Assembly (NCBI GenBank): GCA_965153455.1
Contig: OZ234493.1
Span: 15,676,213-15,740,212 of the forward strand
Source: Sphagnum compactum
Lineage: Eukaryota > Bryophyta > Sphagnopsida > Sphagnales
Length of the DNA: 64,000 nt
Direction: 5' to 3'
Shown here: one piece after another, positions 1-13,250 of the stretch
How positions within the stretch are numbered: the first letter of the stretch is position 1
Layout: each line of letters starts with the position of its first letter
Notes under the pieces: generated by a model
Databases searched by the model: none
What the model saw: only the letters and a program-made list of their open reading frames with translations
Told to the model about the DNA's origin: nothing
Made by a program: the position numbers and the translations under genes

Positions 1-280
1 CTTGAAACCAAGCACCACAATTCCGATGGTTGCACGATGGTTGGATTAGGAAACCGGGAAGCAGATCCGAGGGGAAAACAATTCTCTGCTCCAGCAAGCA
101 ATAAGCAAGAAATTGTCCGACAAGAATGAGCTGCACAACCCAACACTACCAGTACTGGTATCCGCGAAGCCCCTGGGAAATTTGCTGCGATGTGTATTTC
201 GCTGTCTCCCCCCGACAGAAGAAAATGACCCAACAACTCTTTGACCTTCGCGAAGGCTCCGGACCCTTCTTCCCGAAGGA

Positions 281-301
281 TTAGGGTTAGGGTTAGGGTT
301 T
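281..301 (+). promoter_or_regulatory. Telomere-like telo-box tract (TTAGGG x3 + TTT)
   Basis: Three TTAGGG units run directly into TTT. Short interstitial telomere motifs (telo-boxes) are known in the promoters and 5' leaders of plant translation and cell-growth genes. This one is in + orientation upstream of the multi-exon + strand gene at 926-3592, the same orientation as the motif before RPS24 at 34186. It is too short to be a telomere. Confidence 0.6.
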
Positions 302-751
302 GAAACAAGAGCAGACAACTACAGGAGAGCTTCTTCCTTCGGTTCTTCATCTACCCATGCAAAGCAGTACGCAGTATGCATTTCAGAACTGTAGAGCAGC
401 TATCTCTCTATAATTGTACATCTTTTCGGATTTCCCCCTCTTCGTACTTCGATGTTTGTCGTCGAAACTCGGAAGCTTTCTTTGCGATTCGATGTTTTGT
501 GGAGAGTGGAAACCCGGAAGTCTTATGCGATTTAGAGGGATGATCGAAGTGGTTTCGGGGTGGTTGGAAAACTGCGAATAGCTACGAAGTCCGCGAGTAG
601 GAGAGATTTGCAGCAAAAATCTACTGCAGTGATGCGAACATGGCCGGCTTGTCTTTATGCATCTGCCCTAGCTCAGTATTCTTGAGCTTCTGCAAGCGTA
701 CCTCTGAGTAAGAACCCCCCCCTCTCTCTGTCTCTCTTTCGCTCGCTCTCG

Positions 752-850
752 CTTTGTAACTCTTTGCAACAAGACCCCTCTCTTTCTTTTTTGCTTTGTG
801 ATTCTTTGCAAGGAGAACCCTCTCTCTCTTTTGCTTTGTAACACTTTGCA
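752..850. repeat. Pyrimidine-rich tract with three ~41-bp imperfect repeats
   Basis: The phrase CTTTGTAACTCTTTGCAA recurs at 752, 794 and 834 with small changes, separated by CT-rich stretches. It lies just before the acceptor of the first recognised exon at 926, so it is probably 5' leader or first-intron sequence. No function is assigned. Confidence 0.5.
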
Positions 851-925
851 CATTGTGACACAATGCACATATGTCAGGCATTGTATTCTGATGAGAGTTT
901 TTTTTCCCCTCCATTTTGTGTTCAG

Positions 926-3592
926 GCCACTTGATCAAGCTGCTTCTCGTATCTGTGCCTTTAGAAGATTGTTTCATGGATTTGGGAAGTTGGTGCTGGT
1001 GTCACCGTTGCAAACAATCAAAAGAGAGCCTTGGAGCTTTGTGTCTACTGCTGGACACACATCACGAGATGGATTGTCAGGTATGTCCTTGCAACACATT
1101 TTGCAGCCCTCAACCTCTTATCTCTGATGAACAGTGGGAGATTCTCAATTGTGCTGAAAGCCCTGAATTCCTGCCATGACTTCTTGTATGTTTCTGATAG
1201 GTGTTTGCATCTCAGTTGTGAAATTCTCGGTCTCATTGCAGTGTAGAGAGAAATGTTAAGCTGCATGGCCAGAAGAAAGCTGCAGATTGAGGTTTTTGCG
1301 TGCTTGCACTCAGTCAATTTTGCACTCAAGAGTTTGGGTTTCTGTTGCAACAGGAGATGAGACCAGCAGGTGCCAAGAGCAGGTGCTGGGTGGTGCGATG
1401 TCTGAAATGGAGATGGATCTTTGGTCCAGACCTCCCACTGAGGCAGAGTTTGAATCTGGATATGTGAGTGACAGTGATGAGGTATAAACCTGCTCCCAGA
1501 TTGTCTACCTCTCCAATTCATCTTTTTCAGTGTTTTAGGGTTGCAGGAATTGAGTTTACTTTTAACTGAGAGGGGGTTTCTAGACAGGGTCTTCCTCAGT
1601 CACAGACCAGGATGATTGTGATGGTGACAAGACTCAACATGATCAAGAATGGAACAATATGCTTGAAGGTGGGTGTAATATAAACTTAACAAATAGCTGA
1701 TTTCACATCGAGTTTCACAATGCTTGATCAAGCTTTTTTCTTCATTGTATATGATTATACAGTGGCTGATGTAGCAGGGTTAGCGTGGGACCCGTACTTA
1801 GGAGATGTGAAAAGCAGTGAAAAAGATGAGGACCCTCCTCTTTATGTTCCACCCCCACCCATCCCACTGGAAGGTGTTTGTCCTCAAGTAAAGCTTTTTC
1901 CTCAATGTCTGCATAACATATTGTGCTAATTTCAGAATGATCTATGTGAATGAAGAACAATGTGAATTTTATGTTTTCACATACCATACAAGTCCAATGT
2001 TCCATCCCAACCGCACAGATATGGATATGCAATCTAAAGTGGAGATGCTACTTTACACGATGAAAGACCTTCTGCCAGGCCTCTTGGACAGTACCAAAGT
2101 AGAGGCTGCAAGATCACTTTTGAGTTCTTCTGTGGAGATCCAGAATCCTCTTGTATGCTATCAGGGAATTGATCGGTCTTTCTCTTCCCTCCCTCTCTCC
2201 TTTGTGTTATATTGGTTACCTCATAGGCCATCCTTGCAAATTTCCTTTTTGAAGTGTCTTTCTGTCTTGATGATAGCAAAGCGTTGTTAAATGATTGTGT
2301 CAGATACATCTTTTCTTCTTTAGTTGATTGAGCTTCCTGGATGGATAGGAAGCTTCTAGAAAATGCTGAAAAACCTAGAACCAGGTAATATTGTGTGCCA
2401 GGGAAGCCCTTTGTTGTGAGTAAGTATTCTGTGCCTGGGCCTATGTTATGGACATCGGCAACCAACTTGTTTGAGAGTTGAGTAGATATTGTGCTGTAGT
2501 GTTTTACCTTCCAAAGCTTAGTGGTGGCCAACCATGATGGATAGTAAAGTGATCGTGAAGATGGCTGTTTTGAATGTCTTCTGATGCGAATCTGTGCAGC
2601 ACTCTAGAAGGCCATCATGTACCACAGACAGCTGGAATGCAGTGTACTAATGGCTTCAGAAGTACTTCTGGTTGTGTGTTATGACAGATTGGATGCGCTG
2701 CTCAGAGTTCTATGTGAAGCCCAAATTTCTATAGATCTGCATGATATCTATTATGAGAATCTGATGATGCATCCAAGTGAGTTCATTTTCCCCTGTGCAC
2801 TCACATAGGGCACCGTAGGCTAAACAGTTATCTTCAATTTTGTGGCCACCAACTCAGGGTAGGGATAAAGCTCGGAAGGAACCATGGTACTAAGTACCTT
2901 TTCAATCAAGGTTGCATATGTAGACTGTAGTGGATGCTACACAGTTGTTTGATTCACTTCAGTTACTGGATCTGGTTGTTTCTGGAAGGCAAGCGCTGGC
3001 TCTATGTAGTTTGGACAATGAATATTTCAGAAGGTTCACAACAGTCTACAAAGAAGTTTGGGTTCCATGAATCCATATCACAGCAGCTCAATTTGGAGGA
3101 TGCTGAAACGAGCACTACTCAGTCACCTACAGACAGTGAGGGAGCTGAGTCCCGATTGCATGCTTTGGAAGGGTCTTCACTGAAGCTCTCTGGGGAAAGT
3201 GTACTTGAAATGGACAAATCTGGCCTGGTATGCTTGTTTCGACCTCAGAATGTTATTAGTTGTGCAATAGATTTCTTGTTGTTACTACATACTATGCTCA
3301 AGTGGAGATGGAAGAAGCTTCAGGTCCTTGCCTTGTCATCTGGAAGAGCATCAGCTCAACTACTTTGGATAGTCCCTGGGCTCTTTAGGCAGTTCTCTGC
3401 AAGATAGCTGTGGAGACAACAGTGCTTCAACCTTATATGGATGTGAAGGTGTTGACCTTGGTAACAAACTTTTTTTGTTTGGTGCAGGTGACAAGGATTA
3501 GCTCAACTTGGTATGTCATGCAAAAAGAGGGTGAGGCTTCATTTGCAGCTGCCAAGCATTGGCTCTCAAGCTGCATTCAAAGGTCATTCTGA
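926..3592 (+). CDS. Eight-exon gene, protein of unknown function
   Basis: Eight exons keep one open frame across every junction: 926-1080, 1354-1481, 1584-1668, 1763-1873, 2019-2152, 2608-2776, 3031-3227 and 3488-3592 (TGA). All have GT donors and AG acceptors, several with strong polypyrimidine tracts. The first exon may be preceded by an unseen one. The first good ATG in frame is at 1398 (MSEMEMDLWSRPP), which would give 294 residues. The protein begins acidic (EFESGYVSDSDE) and has a proline run (YVPPPPIP). It then has a helical leucine-rich stretch (exons 5-6, including LLYTMKDLLPGLLDS and DALLRVLCEAQISIDLHD), a Ser/Thr-rich exon 7, and ends near KHWLSSCIQRSF. No signal peptide or membrane segment is evident and I recognise no family. 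Phase consistency across seven introns is the main support for a real gene. The start is uncertain, and exons 6 and 7 have alternative in-frame acceptors. Confidence 0.62.
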
Positions 3593-4092
3593 TGAATGGG
3601 TCTTACCTTACTTCTAGCTTCAGCTTGTAAATGGATCATTGGTTGCTCTGCCCAGGCTTTGCACCTGCTGTCTTCATAGCTTCTTCAGGTTGGCAGCCTC
3701 ATTCAAACAGCATTGAGATAAGAGGAACGCTTTCTCTCTCAACTATCCTTCTCTTCGAAAACTGATGAACTGCCATCTGCTTGATTGAGCACAAATGAAA
3801 CTAGATGTGTTTCATGAGGACTGTGTCCTATGAGACTCCATGGTTGCATATTGTCAATTAGGTGCTCTATGGGTTCATACCAAAATGCAGTATGTTTTGA
3901 TTACACGATCTGGCAGTTACAGTGCAGATGTCATGCTATCCACCAGCATCCTGATGTTGAACTCACAGTTAATAATCACACCTGGAAAACATTCCTTAAA
4001 ATGTGGGACCTAATGAAGATCCTAAAAGCCTTTGATGAGGTTGTGGTGCCCACACCATGCTACTTGTGCTCATGACAAACAAAACATACAAT

Positions 4093-4288
4093 GATGTCAC
4101 GGACCAACAACTAGTGACTGCATTATGAGGTAGGCTTGGTGCCTTTGGTGGGCTGGGATGATGGCCTTTGGTTTTGTATTGTACTTTGCTGATGTCATGA
4201 ACTACCAAGTAGTGGCTGCATTATGTGGTAGGCTTGGTGCCTTTGGCGTGCTGGGATGATGGCCTTCGGTTTCGTGTTGTACTTTGTC
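4093..4288. repeat. 98-bp tandem duplication
   Basis: Two adjacent copies start at 4093 and 4191. They share GTAGGCTTGGTGCCTTTGG and GCTGGGATGATGGCCTT with scattered substitutions. It lies 500 bp past the stop of the upstream gene and carries no convincing coding frame. Confidence 0.75.
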
Positions 4289-4529
4289 CTTTTCGCGATG
4301 AATGCTTTTCATTTGTTTGAAGAAAGAAAACAATTCAACACAACAAATTTGCTTATGAAAGTGGTCCATAATCCTCTCTCAGAATTGCTCTGGAACTGGA
4401 AAACCGAAGAGTGCATTGCTAGACCCACACTAACAAGAGAACGAAGGCTATATAGTTTCCAGTTACTTCATCTTTTCTGGAGATGTCCTGTTGTTGACTC
4501 ATTTTTCTCCAAATCTGAATTCCATGCCT

Positions 4530-4866
4530 AAACAAGGGATTTGTCACACCGTGGCCTTGCTATTCACATTGAAAATTATCTTAAGGCAAAAGAAGAATTA
4601 TGGAAACTCAAATATTACATGATGCAAAAAGATAATCTTCCAAAAATCCTCTAAAAGAAACCAAAATCCTTCAAGATATTAGAACTCTATAACTAATCTC
4701 ATGTCTCAACACAAGCCAAAATATCATCTTGAGAAAATCCTCATATAAGAATAGACCTATTATTTATTACCTAGGGGCCAAAATCCCTGAAGCTACTATA
4801 CTCTATAATGAATCTAAACACAATGTCCTTGCCTTGATAGGCAAAGCCAACAAAATTGAAGCATAG
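4530..4866 (+). repeat. Dispersed repeat, copy 1
   Basis: About 335 bp matches the reverse complement of 29744-30072 almost end to end. Shared blocks include AAACAAGGGAT, GTGGCCTTGC, ATCCTCTAAAAGAAACCAAA and CTACTATACTCTATAATGAA. No coding capacity or terminal repeats were recognised, so the class is unknown. It may be the end of a larger transposon or a SINE/MITE-like unit. Confidence 0.7.
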
Positions 4867-7800
4867 TTTTTTAAGAGGACTTACATGCACTAATTAGCTG
4901 AGGAAAGCTTAAAGTCTAATAGAATAGGAAACATGACCCTTGCCAAAATGTAAGACTGCTATATGTTGGAACTTGGGGTGTAAGTGGGTTTTTATAAATT
5001 TTTAATTTTATATATTTTTTTCGTTGTGTAGCTGAAGTGACAATCATCCATAAAAATGATTTATACAAAATGAGAGTATTAAGTGGCTATTGCAAATGAA
5101 TTATTTTTTCACAAGGCATCATTTGATATGGTTAGCTACCTATTTGAACATAATATATAGTTTGGTGATGCAATTTTGATTTTTGTTGAAATTTGGCGAT
5201 TAGTAAAATCAACAAACACTTTTTTTTTTATCCATTTTCCCAAAAGTTGCCAAAAAAACATTGGTTGAGACTATCAAATGAAGCAAAACAAATTGAAGTT
5301 GATTGACAAAATGAAACTCAATTTGTGAAAAATGCTTGATGATTATCCATATATTTGCAATTTTTAAAAACATAGTATTCTAAAAGAACAAGAAATAAGA
5401 ATATAAATGAATGTTGGGCAATCAAAAAAAGGAAAATTGATTGAATTAAAAACAAATTATTATTAAATATGTTGATATTTAACCCAATGTATCACACATT
5501 CTGTGTTACTATTTTTTGAGTAAATATTAAATTCTAAAAATTCAAAATTTTTGTTCAATTTTGAATTTCATCTTGATAAATTAGATAATAATTTCAATCA
5601 TTTCAAAATATGTTCAATACTTGACGGATCACTTTTTTCTATTATAAACTACAAATTATATATATAATCATGTGCACATATTTCATTTACATGTGATAAA
5701 GGATTCTCAAAGGATTGTTGAGACTTTAAGATTTTGAGACTTTTTTTGAACTTAATTTTTTTCAAAATTCCACACTCTTAAGATTATGAGTGTTTTTGGA
5801 GTGTAGCTAACAAGTTCTTATCATCGAAATTTTTTAAATCATAATTTTTTGTGTGATATTATATATAAAATAATCTTTTACAAATTTGTCATTATTTTGA
5901 TGCATCTATTGTCCATTTTCAAAAGTCTTTAACTAGAATCAAAACCTCAAGTTGAATTAAATGAATTTTTAATTTGCATACCTTAACATTGAATTGAGTC
6001 ATTTAACACGACTTGCTATGGTTACCATGATTTTCAATGATAAAAATTAAATCTTTGATAGTTTGCAAACTTTGCCCCCCTTATTGTCATTAAATTAGGT
6101 TGTGCCCCAACATAAAGCACTCAAAGAAAATTTGTAATCTATGTGGAGAACACCTTATATGCATGAATTTCCATCTAAAACAGAAATTGGGAAGGATATT
6201 ATGTTTACTCCTTAGGTATGGGAGAAAAATATGTCTATTTATAGGTGTAAGAACCCTCCCATTATTGAAGAGTAGGCATAAGAACCCTCCCATTCATATG
6301 CTTCGTGATCTATATAGGTTGGGTTCATGATGTAATTTACCTTGTGATTCATGATAGGTAAAGCCCATGGGTGGGGGACATTCTCAAAATTTGGGGTCAA
6401 ACTTAATTCACAACAACATATCTTGGTTTTACAATCAATTAATAAAACAATTATTGTCTTTTTTTATTACAATTGTAATTACAAATTCATGTTAATGATT
6501 GCATTAGTTGTACATGACATTGTAGTGCCACATGGCATTATGGTTTTGCGATTGTATCGATATCACGACTTGATGGTTTTTACACAAATATCAAAATTTC
6601 AAAAAAATATTTTTAATCATTCAAAATTAGGTAATAACAAAATTCCATTGATTCTTGCAACTTTTGATGAATAATAACAATTTATGGTCATGTGATGTTG
6701 ACGTGGCATGCCACATGGCAACGAGGTTGACTAATAGTTGCAACACCTCATGATTTGTAACATTAACTTCACCATGATTTATGTCATTGATTTGATGAAT
6801 TAATCTCATTTATTAACTAGTTGAAAATATTGTTGTCCTTTGCGATTAATACAATTTGGTAATTTATGTGATGATAACATGGCATGTTGTTTAGCAACAA
6901 GGTGTCACAAATTTTCATTGCAATCCATGATTTTTTTGTGACACCATAAGTTTTTGCGTGTCTTGAATTTATGGCACAAATATTTGTCATGACATGCCAT
7001 AATTTTTTGTTTGCCATGAGGTTTTTGAAGTTATGATTTCACATTTCTAATTGTGAATAATCTATTGTTAACTTGTAATTATAATTACAATAGTAAAAAT
7101 CATTTAAAAAAAGGTGACACATAACTCCTTCACTTTTAAACTACTTAATAGATTAGTTTAAGTTAATATACCTATTAAATTAACGTATGTATGAAGGTTA
7201 TTTAGTAAAAACCTACTTTGTAATATATGATATCTTGTAAAGTTACTTAACTAGACATAAGAAATTTATTATTTTTAATATGTTTAAGTATACCTATAAT
7301 ATGTTACCCTACTAATAGGTTAACTCAGATAACTTGCCTAGGTTTCTAGTGTTAGATTTTTTGTCAAGTTAAGTTAATTAACCTCATTGCAAAAAAATTT
7401 ATTAAGTTTGTAACCATTTCAAATTTGTGCAACTAGATGTTATTAGATGCAACTAGATGCAACATAATTATCTAAGATTTTTTTTTTAGCCTAAGAATGT
7501 TTAAGTTAACTTAGGTTAGGTTAGTAAGTAATATAAATTGACAAACTAATTCATCTTAAGTCAACCTAGGGACAGACTTAGCCTAGGACTTATGTCCAAA
7601 CAAGCTGACATGAATATATGGTTGATCAATTCTTTCAATGGCTTCATCAATGTTTTTTTTGCTTATTCCCATACAACTCCCATTCATTTTTCAAACATAA
7701 TGTTGTGCTTGTAATGTATTTGGAAAATTCAATTATGCAAATAGTTAATAAATTGATTATGTAAACCTTGATCAAGATATTCTCCAAGTTTATTTAGGTC

Positions 7801-8770
7801 GTAAGAGGTTTTTAGCTTGTCAAAGTATTAATCCTTAGGATTCAGTAAAGGTGATATTATGTAAATAGGTTTTTCAAAGACAAATAGAAAAGGTTCAAGA
7901 ACCCTACCCTTATCCTTTGCAAAAAAAATTCATAAAACTTGATTTTGATTGGGTGGTTACTAACAAACCAAAATAAAATAAATTGCCCTAAAGTTTCATT
8001 TATAGATCATAGAGACATTATATAACTTAAATAAGTGATATAGATTTTTTAAAATTATAAATTTCCTACTTTTGTTTTTTTGCAAGTTCAACAACATTGT
8101 TTATTAAAAAATGAATAAACATGTTAATAGTCATTGTGTCTGTCAAATGCATACACATTATCAAACATGAATAAAAAATGTGTAACCATTGTGCACTCCA
8201 CATGTTTTAAAATTATAAACTAAGGTCATGTTGAAAATGTGTGAATCATAATACAATGTACTTCAATGAGTGATCATAGGTATCTATGTCTACAATTTTC
8301 TCACCCATAACAATTATCTAATCAAATCAATATAGTGATTAGAAAGCTATAGTTTCCCACTCACAAGGATGTGCTTATGAATTATTTATTTGGGATCAAT
8401 GCATCTCTGATGGATTAGTTCTCAAGGGGGTTCAACAAGTCAATCAAATATTGTCATTCATGTGCAATATAAAAATTTGGTGAATATACATAGAAAATAA
8501 TGATTTGTATTTATTAAGTGGTCCAAATGGCATCCTAGCAATCTTTATTAATTAGTTTGGGAAACAACCACCAATTATGATGAACTTGGCTTGGAGTAAG
8601 ACAATGGGCATAATAAAAACTAATCCATTAGCTAAACAAGATTTTCTTCTAACCTTCAATGAGTCATGGGGATGATAATTAGACAATTTTTATTTTGAGA
8701 AACAATCTCCACATCAATTGGTCACACAAACAAGAGACTCAAGACATGTACATTTTAAAATGCAGCCCTC
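4867..8770. other. Gene-free AT-rich DNA
   Basis: I see no exon with supporting conservation here. The DNA is AT-rich with many short broken frames. Between about 7140 and 7590 it is enriched in TTAACCTAGG/TAGGTTA words that resemble the TAGG-rich array at 15.5-17.3 kb. Confidence 0.5.
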
Positions 8771-8861
8771 AAGAAGGGCTTTCGGTATTAGAGTAGGTAT
8801 TGGATATGTTTACTAAGAGGTTTCTTCATGATTGAAGAATGGGAAGATACTATTGATCGGG

Positions 8862-10518
8862 CTAAGTAGTAAATCCCTTGCGCTTGAGGACCACAATTAG
8901 GAAAGTCGTCCTGCAAATCTTGTATTCTTGTTGGGCTTTAGGGTCAGAAAGGAGGGAGGTGGCACGAGCTGTTATGCGTCGATGGTAGCGAATGAAGAAC
9001 TCGTCGGTGTTGTGTCGGCCCAGGTGTGCCTCTATGCTCGGGCCAGTTATTGCCCTCACCCATGCGGACACAAACGTAGCAAAGGATTTGGGGAATTGTA
9101 GCATGTGCATCAACTCGTCATCAGGGCACAGGTTGTCGTCAACCGGCGATTGCAAATATTGGATGTCAAAGGCACCACACTTGATGATTGATGCCTCCAC
9201 CTCCTCCTTTGAGCGGGCATAGGTCGGGAGGTTAAATGTGTCTCTTGTCTCCGTAGTTATCACTCCCTGTGCTTGCAAACAATGGGGATCCCAAAATTAT
9301 GCAAAAGAATTAAAAGTGTCAATCTATTGACAACTTGAACAACACCATGAAATTTTAGTCTACAACTTTTAGAAGGATTGCACCTAGTCTTCCAGACCAA
9401 AGACAATGGCTTTCTAGTTTTGTTTCATCAAAAAAATTGGTTCACCGAGAGGATAGAGTATCGTGTTCTTTACATACATCGTCAATGAGGTCGTTCCAAG
9501 CGTTTTCGAAGTCAGTACCAAATACACAACGATGGTACCATTCAGGGTTGACTTGGTTTTCAGGGTTGGCTGCGTCATGGCGGCCAACGAAAGACGCGAA
9601 CAAAATACCACCAGGCACCATTTCGGCAGCACGACTGTCGAGAAAGTTGTCCAAGTCGAGCATGCTTTGTTGAGCAAACTCTCGTGCAATAGTAGGGTTG
9701 CCGCCAAGAATCCAAGGGCGGCCTTTGTTGTAAAGAGGAGAACTCTTATCTGTCACTGTTGCTGGTATCTACATGCACAACCAGCAATAGTAGTCCTGTG
9801 AATGACTAATTAATCAACACGATAAATGCGAAATTCATTAGTATTCAATTGGTGTAGATGTGCATGGTGATTTGATCTGAAAATGCATACTTAATGTAGT
9901 CATGTGTACATGAGCTAGCAATCTTCAAGAAGAAAAACATTAGATCAGACTAGTGGAGTAATTGAACACCAATCAATTTACCTGAGACATCCAGTGCAAG
10001 CAGAAGATCGATATTGCGAAATGGATGCTCTCCGTGGGCAACAAACGATTGTAGAATGATCCTCCCACCATTGCTGAGAAGTAACTGCTAGCTCTTCCAA
10101 CATCGGCGCCATTGATTGGTCTAGCTATATCCTTGGCGTTTTGGGCCTCTGATGCCAATAGTTGAATAAGGGTATTGAAATCATTCCCGGGCAAGTCGAT
10201 GAAGGAAACAAGCATCTCTGGCATGCAAGTGACATGACCATTATTTTCGCTAGTTTCGACGTACCTGTCAGTGATACACTTCACAATGAAGTTCATGTAA
10301 CTTATGGAGTTTCTCCCAGTGGAGCAACCGAAATCAGCAATATGCAAAGGACCTTGTTCCGGCAGACTCAGGTGCTTAACAGCTTCGGCCATGAAGGGCT
10401 CCAACCTCCTGCTTGCGTGTGCTTGTAGCACCCCATTCCGCTGGTAACTGAATTCCCCATCACCACCCACCGTAGAAATAAATTTCGCCTGCTCCATGTC
10501 CTGCAAGATACTTTTCAA
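8862..10518 (-). CDS. SABATH family carboxyl methyltransferase, copy A
   Basis: SABATH enzymes transfer a methyl group from S-adenosylmethionine to carboxyl groups of small molecules such as salicylate, jasmonate, IAA or gibberellin, or to ring nitrogens. Three exons read on the - strand: 10518-9982, 9768-9478 and 9266-8862. All junctions are phase 0, giving about 410 residues, or about 403 if MEQAKF at 10497 is the start. Seen motifs: the N-terminal GGDGEFSYQ SAM/substrate segment, motif I ADFGCSTGRNS, DLPGNDFN, GSFYNRLLP and LHWMSQ, whose Trp sits at the SABATH substrate pocket. Exon 2 holds SPLYNKGRPWI and exon 3 DTFNLP. An AG at the 5' edge (TATCTTGCAG before GACATG) could be an acceptor for an unseen short first exon. 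The substrate cannot be read from sequence. It is paralogous to 27488-29152. Confidence 0.9.
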
Positions 10519-10610
10519 TCACGAAACCCAAAGTTATGAATTAGACACACTTCCTCTGAGATACAGCACTGTAAACTAAGAGAGTCTTTCCTTAAATCTG
10601 CGGTCATGGT

Positions 10611-13250
10611 TTGCATCTTTCCTTAAAGATGCAATTATTTTGGTCATTAATGAAAGTAAATGATGTGATGTCATGTGTTTTAATATTTAATTACTTAAAA
10701 TATAGATATTGTTATTATTTTTGAAATAATTTGGGACATTCAATTCAAATGTTTAAATGATCTTATATTATGACACATGGCCCAATGTAAATAAATCATT
10801 TGGCACTTTAAAATGAATTTAATACAACATATTATATTTCGTTGGTAGGTACATGAGTAGATAGATGCCCACAAACTTAGGCTACATACCAACATACCTA
10901 TTTAGGTGAAAAGGTAATTAGGTAGGTTTTACTTTCTTAGACTAAATACCTATATATGTGTAGGTATTAAGTAGGTAGGTACATAAATAAACCTAGGTGG
11001 GTAGGTCAAACTACGTACATACTTAATTTAATAGGTAAATAAGTAGTTTGGGGACGTAGGTAGTTTATAACTGTGCATAATTTTTCTTTTCGTTTTGGGT
11101 TAAGGCTTTTGATTGGTTCATCCCATCTGCATAAACTTTTTAATGTGAAATTGGATGACCCCATCCCCTGTTTATATAATGTTCAAAATAGGAATGAACG
11201 ACAAACAATGTGGGATCAATAAATTTTGAAATTGCAATTTCCTCACAAACTAAGTTCTAATTCCAAAACTTTCCCCATGACTTTTGTTTTTAGTTTCTAG
11301 ATTTCTAAGCATTTCAAGTACATGCCTAATTATAACAATTGCTATTATAAATAAATCCTTATAAAAATCATTTATTTCAAAATTAATATCAAATTAATTA
11401 TAGTAATTAATATAAAATTACATTTAATATTGTAAAAATTGATATCAGTCAAATTGATTGTTTTTTTCTATTGGTAATTATTAATTATAAATAAAATAAT
11501 CTATTGAACATACATTAATTTTTCTAATTAACATAAAAATATTCTAAAAATATTTATCATAGATAAGTAATTATAGAATTCAAAAAATGAAAAATAAAAA
11601 TAATTTATAATAATTCCTTCAATTAAAATCATTATAATACTTATTTTAACTATATTATAAATTTTCCAAAATTTTAATTCAGATTTAAACTTATAAATTA
11701 TGAATTGTGAATAATTATGACTATTATAGTAAATAAGAACTAAAGGGATAAATTTTATATTATAAATCATGAATAATTAAATCTCAATTGTAAATGAATT
11801 TTGCAAGTATTGTAATTCTGATTTACAAAATAAACTAAGTAGTTACATTGATTTTAAAATGATTTTATGTTACTATAGAAGAATAATTATTAATATAAAA
11901 TTTTATCTTTTTATATTAACCATTTATCACAAATAATTCAATAATGAGTAATTCATACAATAATTTAGTGTATCCTATTTTTTTAATATACTAAATATAA
12001 GATTTTGGCTCATGATTTTAAGATTATTATAATATTTTCAATAAAATCTTAAGTATAAGGCATAATTTTTCAACTATGGAAATAACTAACTAATCAGTGA
12101 TAACTAATTAATTAATGTTTCATAACCAAATTAATTGAATAAATGAAATATTTAATAAATAATAATTATTAAACATAAATTATAAATATAAAGTATTAAT
12201 CCCTTAGAATTTAATAATATAATTAAAAATTATCTTGAGCTATCTATTTCATTTTAATATTCCCTGTATTTTTTCATTTTTATAGTTAAGAATAAATGTA
12301 AAGTATAAATATTTAGCAATAAAATGAAAATAATTGAATTATTATTTTAGTTAGTTGGTACCCAAGGCTAGCTATTTTATTTTTATTTTTCATATGACTA
12401 CTGCATTCATTATACCTATTTATGAACTATTTAAAATTATTATTATCTATTTGAAGTAAATATGTTATTCCTTTGAAAAGTTATATTTATTTATTTATTT
12501 ATAATTTATTTAATACAATAAGTTTTATTAGATATATTTATTAGTTATCTCAATATTTTAAAATAATAAATGCGTATATGAAAATGTAATAAAATAATAT
12601 TATTTTAAAATTGTAATAAAAGATAATATTGAAATTTATTTTTAGTATATGTAATTAATAAATATATGTAATATAATATAATACAAATAATTATAAATGT
12701 CTTTTGTAATAATTTTAAGAAGTATAATATAATAGCTTGGATGAACTTGTAAAATGGGCACAATATATGTAGCAAATATGTTATGGAGAAGTTTAATGTA
12801 CTCAAAATATACATTTAGTGTAAATATAATATCAAACCCATTTATGTTAATAATAAAACTTGAATACACATGTAATATGAATCGTAATATTTGTAAATCG
12901 TAATATACCCAACTATATTCCTTAAAATACACAAAATACACCTTTGTATACCTATAGGGCTTTAATTGAATTGGTCACATCTGCAACTAGTGAGACATAA
13001 ATTGTTCTTCTTAAATGAGAAGCAAATTAAACATTGTTCACACGGAAGGATGAAAACCAAAATAATCACAAATTAGTTTTGAACAACAAATTTCATACAT
13101 CATTATACATTTCTTCATGTTTCATTTTAGGCAATGAGGTGATGAAGTCATGTTGTAAAAATTAAATTTGTTTAGTCATTAAATGGTTGACTCTAGGAAA
13201 TTTTATTAGGTATTTAAACATATTCTCTTATCTAAATATAATTTGTATCG
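10611..13250. other. Very AT-rich gene-free DNA
   Basis: From about 10640 to 13250 the sequence is dominated by A/T runs and TAAT/ATTA words. Near 10850-11060 there is a short patch of TAGGTA repeats related in flavour to the array at 15.5 kb. The long frames here are low-complexity Ile/Tyr/Phe-rich translations and are not credible genes. Confidence 0.55.

Noticed and set aside
8992-10428. Antisense + strand frames over SABATH copy A
   Set aside because: They mirror strongly conserved exons on the opposite strand and have no similar counterpart maintained at copy B.
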